The position numbers were made by a program, and so were the translations under genes. From a virus, in IMG/VR virus record IMGVR_UViG_3300032291_001597, positions 1 to 64,000 of that record: 64,000 bases of DNA; one strand, 5' to 3'. Numbering within the stretch: the first letter of the stretch is position 1; each line of letters opens with the position of its first letter. Below the pieces are notes generated by a model, which did not search any database, had not been told where the DNA came from, and was given only the letters and a program-made list of their open reading frames with translations. Shown here piece by piece: positions 28,372-37,021 of this stretch.

Positions 28372-30482
28372 CAGATTACAGTTACCACGAACTAAACGCG
28401 ATGCTCAACCTTTACGATGATGAAGGCAAGATTCAATTTGGTAAGGACAAAGAGGCAGCACGCGCTTACTTCCTAGACCACGTAAACCAGAACACCGTCT
28501 TCTTCCACTCGATTGAGGAAAAACTCCACTACTTAGTTGAGAACGAGTACTACGAGAAGGAAGTTCTAGACCAGTATGACCCTGAGTTCGTAAAAGAAGC
28601 CTTCAAGCACGCCTACGCTTACAAGTTCCGCTTTGATGCTTTCCTAGGTGCCTACAAGTTTTACACCTCTTACGCCCTAAAGACTTTTGATGGCTCGCGT
28701 TACTTAGAGCGCTTTGAAGACCGAATCGTAATGAACTCCCTAACCTTGGCTGCTGGAGACAAGAAGCAAGTTCTTGCGCTAATTGACGAAATTATTACTG
28801 GACGTTTTCAGCCTGCTACTCCAACTTTCTTAAACGCTGGTAAGAAGCAGCGCGGCGAGTTCGTCTCCTGCTTCCTACTTCGCATCGAAGACAACATGGA
28901 GTCGATTGCTCGTGCAGTCAACTCTGCTCTACAACTTTCAAAGCGTGGTGGCGGAGTGGCATTGAGCCTAAGCAACTTGCGCGAGCACGGAGCACCAATT
29001 AAGAAAATTGAGGGTCAGTCATCTGGTGTAATTCCTGTAATGAAAATGCTAGAAGATGCTTTCTCATACGCCAACCAGTTGGGTGCCCGTCAGGGTGCAG
29101 GAGCGGTCTACCTAAACGCCCACCACCCAGACATCTTGAAGTTCTTGGACACCAAGCGTGAGAACGCTGACGAGAAGATTCGTATCAAGACTCTTTCCAT
29201 CGGTGTGGTTATTCCAGACATCACTGTCGAATTGGCTAAAACGAACGAAGATATGTACCTCTTCTCTCCTTATGACGTAGAGCGTGTATATGGCGTTCCG
29301 TTCGGCGACATCTCGGTTACTGATAAGTATCAAGAAATGGTAGATGACCCTCGTATCAAGAAGAGCAAGATTAAGGCTCGTGTTTTGTTTGAGCGTATTG
29401 CGGAACTTCAGTTTGAGTCTGGCTACCCATACATCATGTATGAGGACACCGTGAACAAGGCAAACCCTGTCGAGGGTCGTATCAATATGTCAAACCTCTG
29501 CTCTGAAATTCTTCAGGTCAACACTCCAACCACCTATAACAACGACCTGTCTTACAAGGAAATTGGTAATGACATCTCTTGTAACTTGGGTTCGATGAAC
29601 ATCGCTAAGGTGATGGACGGTGGAGACATTCTAAAAACTGTTGAAACCTCTATTCGTGCCCTGACTTCAGTTTCAGACCTGAGTTACATTGACTCAGTTA
29701 TGTCTATTGCCGAAGGAAACAAGCGTTCCCGCGCTATTGGACTAGGTCAAATGAACCTCCACGGATACTTTGGTCGTGAAAAAATTCACTATGGCTCGGA
29801 AGAGGCGTTGGACTTTACCAACATCTACTTCTACACCGTGCTGTTCCACGCTGTAAAAGCATCAAACAAGTTGGCGATTGAGCGAGACTCTAAGTTCCAC
29901 AACTTTGAAAACTCGAAGTATGCCAGCGGCGAGTTCTTCACTAAGTACATTGAGAACGAGTGGAAGCCTAAGACCAAGCGTGTAGAAAAGTTGTTTGCTG
30001 ACGCTGGAATCGAAATCCCTAACCAAGAGGACTGGAAAAAGTTGGCTACCAAAGTTGCCAAGCACGGCATCTACAACCAGAACCTTCAGGCTGTGCCACC
30101 GACTGGTTCGATTTCTTACATCAATAACTCGACCTCTAGCATCCACCCGATTGCTTCTCAGATTGAGATTCGCAAGGAAGGTAAGTTGGGTCGCGTCTAC
30201 TACCCAGCGCCTTATCTGACCAACGACAACCGAGAATATTTCAAAGATGCTTATGAAATTGGTCCAGAAGCAATTATCGACACTTACGCTGAGGCAACCC
30301 AGCACGTTGACCAAGGTCTATCGCTAACCCTCTTCTTCAAGGACACCGCAACCACTCGCGATGTCAACCGTGCACAGATTTACGCATGGAAAAAGGGCAT
30401 CAAGACCATTTACTACATTCGCATTCGCCAGATGGCTCTCGACGGCACTGACGTCGAAGGCTGTGTCTCCTGCATGCTCTAA
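28368..30482 (+). CDS. nrdE: Class Ib ribonucleotide reductase, alpha subunit
   Basis: A 704-aa protein with a GTG start. It shows GEFVSCFLL and [10 protein letters not shown] (the redox cysteine pair), NLCSEI with the catalytic Cys, [18 protein letters not shown] in the active-site barrel, and the C-terminal CVSCML tail that receives electrons from NrdH. It reduces ribonucleoside diphosphates to deoxy forms for phage DNA synthesis. Order nrdI-nrdE-nrdF is the classic class Ib operon; nrdH is placed apart at 34391. Confidence 0.95.
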   Translation: MTDYSYHELNAMLNLYDDEGKIQFGKDKEAARAYFLDHVNQNTVFFHSIEEKLHYLVENEYYEKEVLDQYDPEFVKEAFKHAYAYKFRFDAFLGAYKFYTSYALKTFDGSRYLERFEDRIVMNSLTLAAGDKKQVLALIDEIITGRFQPATPTFLNAGKKQRGEFVSCFLLRIEDNMESIARAVNSALQLSKRGGGVALSLSNLREHGAPIKKIEGQSSGVIPVMKMLEDAFSYANQLGARQGAGAVYLNAHHPDILKFLDTKRENADEKIRIKTLSIGVVIPDITVELAKTNEDMYLFSPYDVERVYGVPFGDISVTDKYQEMVDDPRIKKSKIKARVLFERIAELQFESGYPYIMYEDTVNKANPVEGRINMSNLCSEILQVNTPTTYNNDLSYKEIGNDISCNLGSMNIAKVMDGGDILKTVETSIRALTSVSDLSYIDSVMSIAEGNKRSRAIGLGQMNLHGYFGREKIHYGSEEALDFTNIYFYTVLFHAVKASNKLAIERDSKFHNFENSKYASGEFFTKYIENEWKPKTKRVEKLFADAGIEIPNQEDWKKLATKVAKHGIYNQNLQAVPPTGSISYINNSTSSIHPIASQIEIRKEGKLGRVYYPAPYLTNDNREYFKDAYEIGPEAIIDTYAEATQHVDQGLSLTLFFKDTATTRDVNRAQIYAWKKGIKTIYYIRIRQMALDGTDVEGCVSCML

Positions 30483-31456
<974 letters not shown>

Positions 31457-31457
<1 letters not shown>

Positions 31458-31642
31458 TGCCTACTTACGATTATGTTTGCGACAAGAATAAAGAACACAA
31501 ATACACCGAGGTAAGAAGTATCCACGCGGACCAACAGCAGACAACTTGCGCTGCTAATGGTTGCGATGGTAAACTCAATCAAATAGTTTCGGCTCCACCA
31601 ATTATCTTCAAAGGTAGCGGGTTTAGTTCGAACCGTGGATAA
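31457..31642 (+). CDS. FmdB-like zinc ribbon protein
   Basis: A 61-aa protein beginning MPTYDYVCDKN and ending after NQIVSAPPIIFKGSGF, the pattern of the FmdB/CxxC regulatory zinc ribbon family. Here the first knuckle keeps a single Cys (YVCDKNKEH) with a nearby His, while the second is CAANGC. Function is unknown in phages. Confidence 0.8.
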
Positions 31643-31658
31643 CTGGAAAGAGTAAAAC

Positions 31659-31970
31659 TTGTCTCTAGGCGTTTTTCTGTCCGACGAAGAAATAGAAAAA
31701 TTTAGCAAGTATGGTCCGCCAATGTGCGCTGAAACTGACCCAGAGGCTTTCTTCCCTCAAGAAAACTACGACTCTCGTGGAAATTTGATAAGTTCTTCTT
31801 ATTATGACGAATCTGGCGCAAAAGCGCTTTGTAATGCTTGTCCTTACAAAATAGAGTGCTTGGCATTGGCTATCAAGTTACAGGCAGAAGGTATTTGGGG
31901 CGGGACAAATGCCAATGAACGCAACCTGCTAGTGAAACGAATGAAGCGTGCTGGTAAACTTCTAAAATAG
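31659..31970 (+). CDS. WhiB-like transcription regulator
   Basis: A 103-aa Wbl protein with cysteines C23, C58, C61 and C67 (LCNACPYKIEC) and the turn GIWGG at 78-82. The spacing between the first and second cysteines (34 residues) is longer than usual because of a Ser/Tyr-rich insert. The TTG start has GGAAAGAG upstream. It is the second WhiB in the window and lies downstream of the nrd genes, so it may switch host sigma-factor use after early expression. Confidence 0.88.
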   Translation: MSLGVFLSDEEIEKFSKYGPPMCAETDPEAFFPQENYDSRGNLISSSYYDESGAKALCNACPYKIECLALAIKLQAEGIWGGTNANERNLLVKRMKRAGKLLK

Positions 31971-32047
31971 GCAATCCATAAAAGAGGTAAAATAGATGTA
32001 ATGCCCTTGGGAGAGAGGCTTTAATAACTCACTCTTAGGGAGAAAAC

Positions 32048-32308
32048 ATGGAAATCGTAAAAACAATCTTCAAGCGTACGATTGCGCTTGTAATCCTCAA
32101 GGTCAGCGCGGTTCTTGCTGCTGGTAGTCTCGGTGGCGTAGAACTTTGGCAGTCAGCCCTTATCGCCGCTTTTGTCGGTGTCATGGAAGTTGCTGAATCT
32201 CTAGCCCGTGCCTATGTTGTAGACGGAAACCTGAGCGAAGACGAAATCAACGTTGCGTTCGCATCGTCTGCTGAGGCTGAAGTTGCTAAGAACAAGGGAA
32301 CTCGCTAG
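32048..32308 (+). CDS. Small membrane protein
   Basis: An 86-aa protein with a basic N-terminus and two hydrophobic stretches (ALVILKVSAVLAAGSLGG; LWQSALIAAFVGVMEV), then an acidic/alanine tail. It may be a holin-like or membrane-stress protein, but it is far from the endolysin. AGGGAG lies 6 nt upstream; the leader carries TAAAAT at 31988-31993 and a small hairpin. Confidence 0.65.
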   Translation: MEIVKTIFKRTIALVILKVSAVLAAGSLGGVELWQSALIAAFVGVMEVAESLARAYVVDGNLSEDEINVAFASSAEAEVAKNKGTR

Positions 32309-32320
32309 TCATTAAATAAG

Positions 32321-32350
32321 AAACCCCCTCTTTCGAGGGGGTTTTCTTGT
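32321..32350. terminator. Bidirectional terminator
   Basis: AACCCCCTC pairs with GAGGGGGTT around a 4-nt loop, with A's before and T's after. It separates the plus-strand nrd/WhiB operon from the convergent HTH gene and can serve both. Confidence 0.9.
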
Positions 32351-32355
32351 TTAAC

Positions 32356-32814
32356 CTACTTCTTGAGTTTGGTTCTAGCAACTCCATAGTAAAGGGGGTT
32401 AGAAGAACTTAGCCCCAAGCCTTTGGCAATCTTGGTTAGCGAGATTCCGTTGTCCTCGTACTCGTGGCGAAGTGCTTCGTGATACTCCTCCACGCTCTTG
32501 TCCTTGGCAATCTTGATGCGCTCTATTGCTTCCGCTAGTTGCTCTGGAGTTGCCTTGCTACGAATCCTCTTGGTTGCTGGAGCAATGCCTACAGTGGTGA
32601 CGCGTCTGCGTACACCAGCGTATGTGACTCCTACAGCGTTAGAGATGGCGATAAGACTTCCACCCTTTGAGTAATACTCAACTAGTAGGCGAGTGTATTC
32701 ACGGCTAGCGTCGTGCTGAGGCGATTTGGTGTTGCGTGAGCCGTAAGCCTTGCGAGCCAATGGCAATAGTTCCTTTAGGAGTGGAGCGTAGTGCTCTACT
32801 AATTGTTCTGACAT
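32356..32814 (-). CDS. HTH DNA-binding protein
   Basis: A 152-aa basic protein with two HTH-like segments: GGSLIAISNAVGVTYAGVRRRV (about 52-73) and NGISLTKIAKGLGLSSSNPL (about 126-145). It resembles actinophage HTH proteins of unknown targets. It is expressed alone from its own promoter (32862-32891) and ends at the bidirectional terminator, as expected of a regulator. Confidence 0.7.
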   Translation of the reverse strand: MSEQLVEHYAPLLKELLPLARKAYGSRNTKSPQHDASREYTRLLVEYYSKGGSLIAISNAVGVTYAGVRRRVTTVGIAPATKRIRSKATPEQLAEAIERIKIAKDKSVEEYHEALRHEYEDNGISLTKIAKGLGLSSSNPLYYGVARTKLKK

Positions 32815-32861
32815 TATGTCCTTTCAAGTCATTTGTCTTTAGGTCGAAACCTTTATACCTG

Positions 32862-32891
32862 ATTATAGACAGAACGTTTATAAAATCGCAA
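32862..32891 (-). promoter_or_regulatory. Promoter of the HTH gene
   Basis: Reading leftward, TTGCGA (32891-32886), an 18-nt spacer and a perfect TATAAT (32867-32862) lie about 50 nt upstream of the HTH start. AAGGAC precedes the ATG. Confidence 0.6.
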
Positions 32892-32930
32892 ATTAATTGC
32901 GTCCGCTGTCAGAGAACTAGTGACTGGCTT

Positions 32931-33533
32931 TTAGTTAGGGTACTTGCTTTTATCTGAGTGAGTAAACATTGTAAGCGCGTATCTTTCACCTGAAATTACT
33001 TCTTTGACCCCGTGCTGGTATTCCTCGCTACCTGGGTGAATCACAATGCTGTGCTTCTTAGGCTTCATAGATAGGGCTTTTTGAGGATAGTAAATCTCCC
33101 CTCCCGTATAGTCGTCATTCAAATAAATAACGAAGCCGTGAAGGATGTCACTATTTCCTTCGTGTGGACCTCTGTCACTATGCACTGGCATTGAGTCTCC
33201 AGATTTGAATCTATTTATACAGTTAATGTAGGAGTAAGAAACCTGCCCCTTTAGTTCGGGGTATGTCTTTTCGTATAATAGTCTGGCTTTTATTTCTATC
33301 TCTCTTAGAACGTTTCGGTCTAAATCTGGCATTTCTGTTACAAAAAGGCTTTTGCCTTCCCAAAAATTAGAGTGGTCGTCTTTTTCTTTTGGCACTTGTC
33401 CGTCGGTCCACTTGGCTCTAGCCTGAAACTCGGCGGTGGAGATTAGGTAGTCAGCCTGCTCTTCTGTGATGAAATCTTCTTCTATAAGAATTTTGGTGTT
33501 TCCGTAAAAATAAGCCATAGCAAATTTTACCAT
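32931..33533 (-). CDS. 2OG-Fe(II) oxygenase (prolyl 4-hydroxylase-like)
   Basis: A 200-aa protein with SMPVHSDRGPH (HxD), VIYLNDDYTGGEIYYP, MKPKKHSIVIHPGS, EYQHGVKEV (distal His) and RYALTMFTHSD. It lies far from the main oxygenase block, between an HTH gene and a tRNA region, in the opposite orientation to its neighbours on the right. The start is ATG 33533 or 33518; neither has a good Shine-Dalgarno. Confidence 0.82.
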   Translation of the reverse strand: MVKFAMAYFYGNTKILIEEDFITEEQADYLISTAEFQARAKWTDGQVPKEKDDHSNFWEGKSLFVTEMPDLDRNVLREIEIKARLLYEKTYPELKGQVSYSYINCINRFKSGDSMPVHSDRGPHEGNSDILHGFVIYLNDDYTGGEIYYPQKALSMKPKKHSIVIHPGSEEYQHGVKEVISGERYALTMFTHSDKSKYPN

Positions 33534-33560
33534 TTTGTCTGGAAACTGAATTTGTTTGTG

Positions 33561-33790
33561 TTATAGTTTCTTCCAACAGGTTGTCGACGGAGAACCTGGA
33601 GTATGGCTGAATAATCCTCAAAGTCAAATGGGGAGGATAAGGCAACGTCTGACCTTAGCGGGTCGCCTTAGCGGGCAAAGGGCGGGTGTGCTCAAAAGCG
33701 GTACTGATGAACCGTATTGACTAGGCACTGGTGGTAAAAGGCAATCCACCTACTCACCACCACTCCTCTCATTAATGGGGAGTGGTACCC
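33561..33790 (+). ncRNA. Candidate structured RNA leading into tRNA-Gly
   Basis: About 230 nt without a convincing gene. Going right: a 6-bp hairpin CAGGTT/AACCTG (about 33577-33598), ATCCTC/GAGGAT (about 33617-33641), a direct repeat CCTTAGCGGG twice 13 nt apart, CGGT/ACCG, GGTGG/CCACC, and a perfect 8-bp ACCACTCC/GGAGTGGT hairpin ending just before the tRNA. The density of stems suggests a transcribed structured RNA or tRNA leader. No known family is assigned. Confidence 0.4.
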
Positions 33791-33861
33791 GCGTGTGTAG
33801 TTCAATGGCAGAACTCCAGTTTTCCAAACTGGTAGCGCAGGTTCGATTCCTGCTACACGCT
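33791..33861 (+). tRNA. tRNA-Gly (TCC)
   Basis: The cloverleaf is complete: acceptor GCGTGTG with TACACGC (last pair G-U), D stem GTTC/GAAC, anticodon stem CCAGT/ACTGG with loop TTTCCAA (anticodon TCC), T stem GCAGG/CCTGC with loop TTCGATT. CCA is not encoded. It would read GGA/GGG codons; glycine is abundant in the collagen-like fibre. Confidence 0.93.
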
Positions 33862-33872
33862 CAAGTAAGGCA

Positions 33873-33903
33873 TTGACAAAATGTCAGTGGTGTAGTGTAT
33901 AGT
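33873..33903 (+). promoter_or_regulatory. TTGACA promoter with TGACA-AAA-TGTCA dyad
   Basis: TTGACA at 33873-33878 overlaps the 13-bp dyad at 33874-33886. TATAGT (33898-33903) is a 19-nt-spaced -10; 7 nt further lies the ATG at 33911, so the mRNA is probably leaderless. Confidence 0.65.
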
Positions 33904-33910
33904 GGGGATT

Positions 33911-34255
33911 ATGGGAAGAAAAAAGAAAGCAACAGAACCAGTGGTGGCTAGACCAAATGCTAACTGGGAGTACATTACCGAGATGCAAATCAATGGTCGA
34001 AATGTGACTAAGGGGACCGAACTCAAAATCTCTGGCGAGCGCGGTCGCTTTGTGTTTGTCAATTACACAAAGACTGACAATGGCAAAGAGTGGCTCACGG
34101 TTTGGGGTGGACCTAAGGGTATGGAGTCTATGCGTAGTTTCTATCTAGACAAAGTCAAGACAGTCCATTCTAAGAACAAGACTGACGCCAACTTGGTCAA
34201 GGCTCTCAAAGAGCGCAAGAAGGCTGAGAAACAAGCCAATCAAGACGAGCAGTAG
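33911..34255 (+). CDS. Hypothetical basic protein
   Basis: A 114-aa basic protein (RKKKATEPVV at the N-terminus, lysine-rich C-terminus). The middle (NGRNVTKGTELKISGERGRF and WLTVWGGPKGMESMRSFYLD) looks like a small beta-barrel. The ATG is 7 nt past the -10, so translation is probably leaderless; a GTG at 33902 lies inside the promoter and is rejected. Function unknown; basic composition suggests nucleic-acid binding. Confidence 0.65.
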   Translation: MGRKKKATEPVVARPNANWEYITEMQINGRNVTKGTELKISGERGRFVFVNYTKTDNGKEWLTVWGGPKGMESMRSFYLDKVKTVHSKNKTDANLVKALKERKKAEKQANQDEQ

Positions 34256-34390
34256 ATTCCTTTTTATAAACTTAGGTTTAGGTTTATAAGAGAAGTTCTG
34301 TCCAAAAGTGATACATTATTATACAACTTTGGTTCTGTAGCACGTTTCTGCTAGTGGTAGACTTGATAAAAATAACTAGGAGATGACTCG

Positions 34391-34633
34391 GTGGAAACTA
34401 TTGTTTACCACATTGGACCAGCGTGCGTTCAGTGCAACCAAACCAAGAAAATGATGACCAAACTCGACATTGACTTCAGAGAAGTCGACTTGCGAGAAGA
34501 GCCTGAACTGACTGAGAAGTTCAAGGCAGAAGGTCTTATGAGCGCTCCTATAGTAACTAGCGCCATCGGCACTTGGTCAGGATTCCGACTAGACCTAATT
34601 CAAGACTTGGCTGAGGCTAAGCCCAAGGGTTAG
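34391..34633 (+). CDS. nrdH: NrdH-like glutaredoxin
   Basis: An 80-aa redoxin with a GTG start and AGGAGA at 7 nt. The CVQC active site (residues 13-16) and MSAPIV cis-Pro loop identify a thioredoxin-fold protein; short length, and REVDLREEPEL after the strand, fit NrdH, electron donor of class Ib reductase. It is detached from nrdIEF by about 3 kb. The 135-nt gap upstream holds a TTATAAAC/GTTTATAA inverted repeat. Confidence 0.85.
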   Translation: METIVYHIGPACVQCNQTKKMMTKLDIDFREVDLREEPELTEKFKAEGLMSAPIVTSAIGTWSGFRLDLIQDLAEAKPKG

Positions 34634-35144
34634 ACTTATTTAGGTGGGTAGGCTCTGGAAACGGAGTCATTGACGTAAGTGGGAATCTCCAACCTCCGAT
34701 GTAGGCGTCCTCGTATTCTGACTTCCCAATCACATCGTCTGCCATAACCCAGCCATAAATCTCCACCTCGGAGAAGAAATCCTCGTCTGGGACATAACAG
34801 CCCACGACTGCCTTACCAGCGTCCTTTTTCCAGATGGGAACTTCTCCACGGGTGCGAACGGTGCGAACCTCCATGTTGCCACCGACGTCAGGAAGGTGCT
34901 TTCTGTATCGGTGCAGGTAGTTGGAGTAGACGGGGTAATTAAGGGAGGTGTTTGTCGCTTTGGCGACAGCCATCTCTGCAATGATGGTTCTAGTGTTTGA
35001 GATTAGGTCGTGCTGTAAAGAGCCGTTCTTCTTGCCTTCGGCATAGTTGGGGCGGTCTTCGCTACCAAACTTCTCTAGCCAAAGTTCAGTCGCCATGTTA
35101 GCGCAACGGCGGATTTCATCTTTTGTCATTTGAACTATAAACAT
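34617..35144 (-). CDS. Phage protein, possible PD-(D/E)XK-like nuclease
   Basis: A 175-aa protein. A helix with IIAEMAVAKATN, then DVGGNMEVRTVR and AVVGCYVPDE, follow the order helix-Glu, Asp...Glu-x-Arg and strand seen in restriction-endonuclease-like folds, with Arg in place of the usual Lys. This is a pattern-level guess. It is convergent with nrdH (17-nt overlap) and divergent from the Asp-hydroxylase-like gene. Confidence 0.6.
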   Translation of the reverse strand: MFIVQMTKDEIRRCANMATELWLEKFGSEDRPNYAEGKKNGSLQHDLISNTRTIIAEMAVAKATNTSLNYPVYSNYLHRYRKHLPDVGGNMEVRTVRTRGEVPIWKKDAGKAVVGCYVPDEDFFSEVEIYGWVMADDVIGKSEYEDAYIGGWRFPLTSMTPFPEPTHLNKSNPWA

Positions 35145-35153
35145 AGAGCCATC

Positions 35154-35182
35154 TTACAACGTCGACGTCCAGAAGGTAAGAT
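35154..35182 (+). promoter_or_regulatory. Promoter of the Asp/Asn-hydroxylase-like gene
   Basis: TTACAA (35154-35159), a 17-nt spacer that contains GTCGACGTCC, and TAAGAT (35177-35182) lie 6 nt before the ATG at 35189, consistent with a leaderless start. Confidence 0.45.
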
Positions 35183-35188
35183 AAGTGT

Positions 35189-35749
35189 ATGTCGCAGAAA
35201 GAACACGAGCCATTCAACTTTAAAAAGTCTGGCTTTTTTGAGGTAGATGGTATAAAAGAACTGGTGGGTAAGTTCAAAGACGAATGGCTAATCGATACTT
35301 CGCGTCAAGAAACTTATGCTGTTCATCAAGACACCGAGTCCTACTTTCTCTATCAGACTGACCTTACTTGGGAGTCTGGTGAGCCTTTTATAGTAACTAA
35401 ACACGACATTGACCCTGAGTTAGAAGACTTGGTAGAGCCGATAATTAGTGAATTAGAGGGACTCCACGACGGTCAGCGCGGGAATGTGTTACTTATCAAG
35501 TTGAAGGCTGGGCGTTCTATAGCCAGCCACCGAGATGGCGGTGAGTATTTAGACTCGGCTAGAAGACATCACATAGCAATTATTACTTCTGACGAGACCA
35601 AGTTTGGTGTGGGCGACGAAGAAATCTCTATGACCGAAGGCGTCTGCTGGGAGATAAACAACTCTCGCGTCCACTATGTAATAAACGATTCTGACACTGA
35701 CAGAGTTCACCTACTTGTGGACATAATGCCAAATTCAAAAACAAAATAG
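35189..35749 (+). CDS. Aspartyl/asparaginyl beta-hydroxylase-like 2OG oxygenase
   Basis: A 186-aa protein with IASHRDGGEY (HxD), HHIAIITSDETKF, GVCWEINNSRVHYVIN (distal His) and DRVHLLVDIM. This layout matches the Asp/Asn beta-hydroxylase branch rather than prolyl hydroxylases, so its acceptor may be Asp or Asn, or a small molecule. The gene is bracketed by near-identical 15-bp direct repeats (35161-35175 and 35749-35763). Confidence 0.8.
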   Translation: MSQKEHEPFNFKKSGFFEVDGIKELVGKFKDEWLIDTSRQETYAVHQDTESYFLYQTDLTWESGEPFIVTKHDIDPELEDLVEPIISELEGLHDGQRGNVLLIKLKAGRSIASHRDGGEYLDSARRHHIAIITSDETKFGVGDEEISMTEGVCWEINNSRVHYVINDSDTDRVHLLVDIMPNSKTK

Positions 35750-35773
35750 TCGACGTCCATAAGAAAGGAAGAA

Positions 35774-35974
35774 ATGACTGGAAACAAACTAGCAATCTAC
35801 AAAAGCCTAAGTTGGCACGTAGTTCACATCTTTATGTTGACAGTGACCGTTTTTCTGTTTACTGGTAGGCTAGACATTGTGGCTGGAATCGTATCTGTCC
35901 ACGTAATCTCTGAGACGGTGATTTACTACCTACACGAACGGGTTTGGCAAAAGACAAATCGAAAGAAGGACTAA
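35774..35974 (+). CDS. DUF2061-type membrane protein (paralogue)
   Basis: A 66-aa two-helix membrane protein with YKSLSWHVVHIFML and YYLHERVWQKTN, clearly related to the protein at 14358-14573. AAGGAAG precedes the ATG. Role unknown. Confidence 0.8.
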   Translation: MTGNKLAIYKSLSWHVVHIFMLTVTVFLFTGRLDIVAGIVSVHVISETVIYYLHERVWQKTNRKKD

Positions 35975-35977
35975 GAG

Positions 35978-36151
35978 TTGATAAAAGTTAGCGGGAAAGA
36001 ACTTTTAGTAATTTCAGCAATCGTAGTCTCAATGCTTGGCTCTTTGGCTTATGGGTTCTTTGCCTTAGGCGTAGGCAAGATGCCTGATAACTGTTGGGAC
36101 AAATACTCCACAGAGCAGGAAGCAATTATCAACTGTGAGGGTGAGCAGTAG
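35978..36151 (+). CDS. Small single-pass membrane protein
   Basis: A 57-aa protein starting at TTG 35978, with AGAAGGA upstream inside the end of the previous gene. One membrane helix (about residues 8-30: ELLVISAIVVSMLGSLAYGF) is followed by a conserved-looking KMPDNCWDKYSTEQEAIINC tail with two cysteines. The stop overlaps the next GTG. I have the impression that small phage proteins with this NCWDKYxTE tail recur in aquatic phages; function unknown. Confidence 0.65.
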   Translation: MIKVSGKELLVISAIVVSMLGSLAYGFFALGVGKMPDNCWDKYSTEQEAIINCEGEQ

Positions 36152-36258
36152 TGGCTAAAAGAATTGGTTACCCCTGTCGTAAACATCGCATAAGATTTCG
36201 CGGAAGTTATTGCCCTAAATGCTACAAAGAAAGAAGAGACCTAGAAAGGTCCCGCTAG
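36151..36258 (+). CDS. Tiny zinc-ribbon-like basic protein
   Basis: A 35-aa, very basic protein from a GTG overlapping the previous stop by one base. It carries CRKHR and CPKCYK, a possible single zinc knuckle. Coupled translation is the main support. Confidence 0.5.
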   Translation: MAKRIGYPCRKHRIRFRGSYCPKCYKERRDLERSR

Positions 36259-36292
36259 TTTTAATATCAATTCGTGAAGGATGAAAGTAAAA

Positions 36293-36928
36293 ATGAGTGA
36301 GTATCCAAAAATCATAAGCAACTTCATTTCTGATGAAGAGATAGCAAGAATAGAGTCTTTCTTGGACTCTCTGGCTAAACCTGCTCCTCATATGGATAGC
36401 CTGAGGGTTTGCTTGGGCTACCAGAACTCAAAGATTGCTTCAAAGATTGGGTATGAGCATCCTGTCTTGAATGGTTATCAGTCTGGCGAACATTCTGAAA
36501 CTGTCAAAGACATTGGAGACGTTCTTCTTAGAACTAAGTCAGTATTAGAAGAAGAGTTCGGTCAAGAGATGGATACCGTGAATTTTCTTTACCAGCAACT
36601 GCTGGAGGGTGGATTCAACCAACTTCACTCCGATAGCACCAAACTTGATGGCACCCCGCTTAGCGATGATGGAACTCCAGAAGAGACTGAGTGGTCCGCT
36701 TTACTATACCTAACCTCTGGTGGTGGCGAAGACTTTGAAGGTGGAGAACTGATTTTCCCTAAGCAAGGACTTACCTACGTTCCAGTCAAAGGTGACTTAG
36801 TGTTTTTTATTGGAGACGTTCACCACCCGCACAGGGTTGCCAAAGTCACTAGCGGAGTTAGAAGCACTCTTGTTTCTTTCTTTGCTAGAAAAGGAAACAT
36901 CTCTGAAGTAATCGCATTTCACGATTAG
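36293..36928 (+). CDS. 2OG-Fe(II) oxygenase
   Basis: About 211 aa. The start at 36293 has GAAGGA 11 nt upstream; ATG 36281 is too close to that site. Motifs: NQLHSDSTK (HxD), LLYLTSGGGEDFEGGELIFP, YVPVKGDLVFFIGD, HHPHRVAKVTSG (distal His) and RSTLVSFF. The loop GGGEDFEGGEL is longer than in the other copies, marking a separate sub-type. Substrate unknown. Confidence 0.82.
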   Translation: MSEYPKIISNFISDEEIARIESFLDSLAKPAPHMDSLRVCLGYQNSKIASKIGYEHPVLNGYQSGEHSETVKDIGDVLLRTKSVLEEEFGQEMDTVNFLYQQLLEGGFNQLHSDSTKLDGTPLSDDGTPEETEWSALLYLTSGGGEDFEGGELIFPKQGLTYVPVKGDLVFFIGDVHHPHRVAKVTSGVRSTLVSFFARKGNISEVIAFHD

Positions 36929-36933
36929 TAAAA

Positions 36934-37006
36934 CCCCGCGTAACTCAGTGGATAGAGTGAGACCCTTCTAATGTCTAAGTCGCAAGTTCGATTCTTGCCG
37001 CGGGGA
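36934..37006 (+). tRNA. tRNA-Arg (TCT)
   Basis: Acceptor CCCCGCG/CGCGGGG is perfect, D stem ACTC/GAGT, anticodon stem AGACC/TGTCT (innermost pair mismatched) with loop CTTCTAA (anticodon TCT), and T stem GCAAG/CTTGC with loop TTCGATT. CCA not encoded. It reads AGA/AGG, codons used moderately often by this AT-richer phage but rare in GC-rich actinobacteria. Confidence 0.88.
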
Positions 37007-37009
37007 CTA

Positions 37010-37015
37010 TAGAAT
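37010..37015 (+). promoter_or_regulatory. -10 box giving a leaderless methyltransferase mRNA
   Basis: TAGAAT lies 3 nt after the tRNA-Arg gene and 6 nt before the ATG at 37022. The distance matches other probable leaderless starts in the window. No clear -35. Confidence 0.4.
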
Positions 37016-37021
37016 AAAGCA

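Noticed and set aside
33770-33800. T-box-like GTGGTACCCGCG just before tRNA-Gly
   Set aside because: It resembles the T-box bulge but has an extra C, runs into the tRNA acceptor, and no specifier loop or terminator/antiterminator pair or synthetase gene follows.
35189-35763. Insertion sequence bounded by the GTCGACGTCC repeats
   Set aside because: There is no transposase and no terminal inverted repeats; only direct repeats are seen, so it is kept as a possible cassette rather than called a mobile element.
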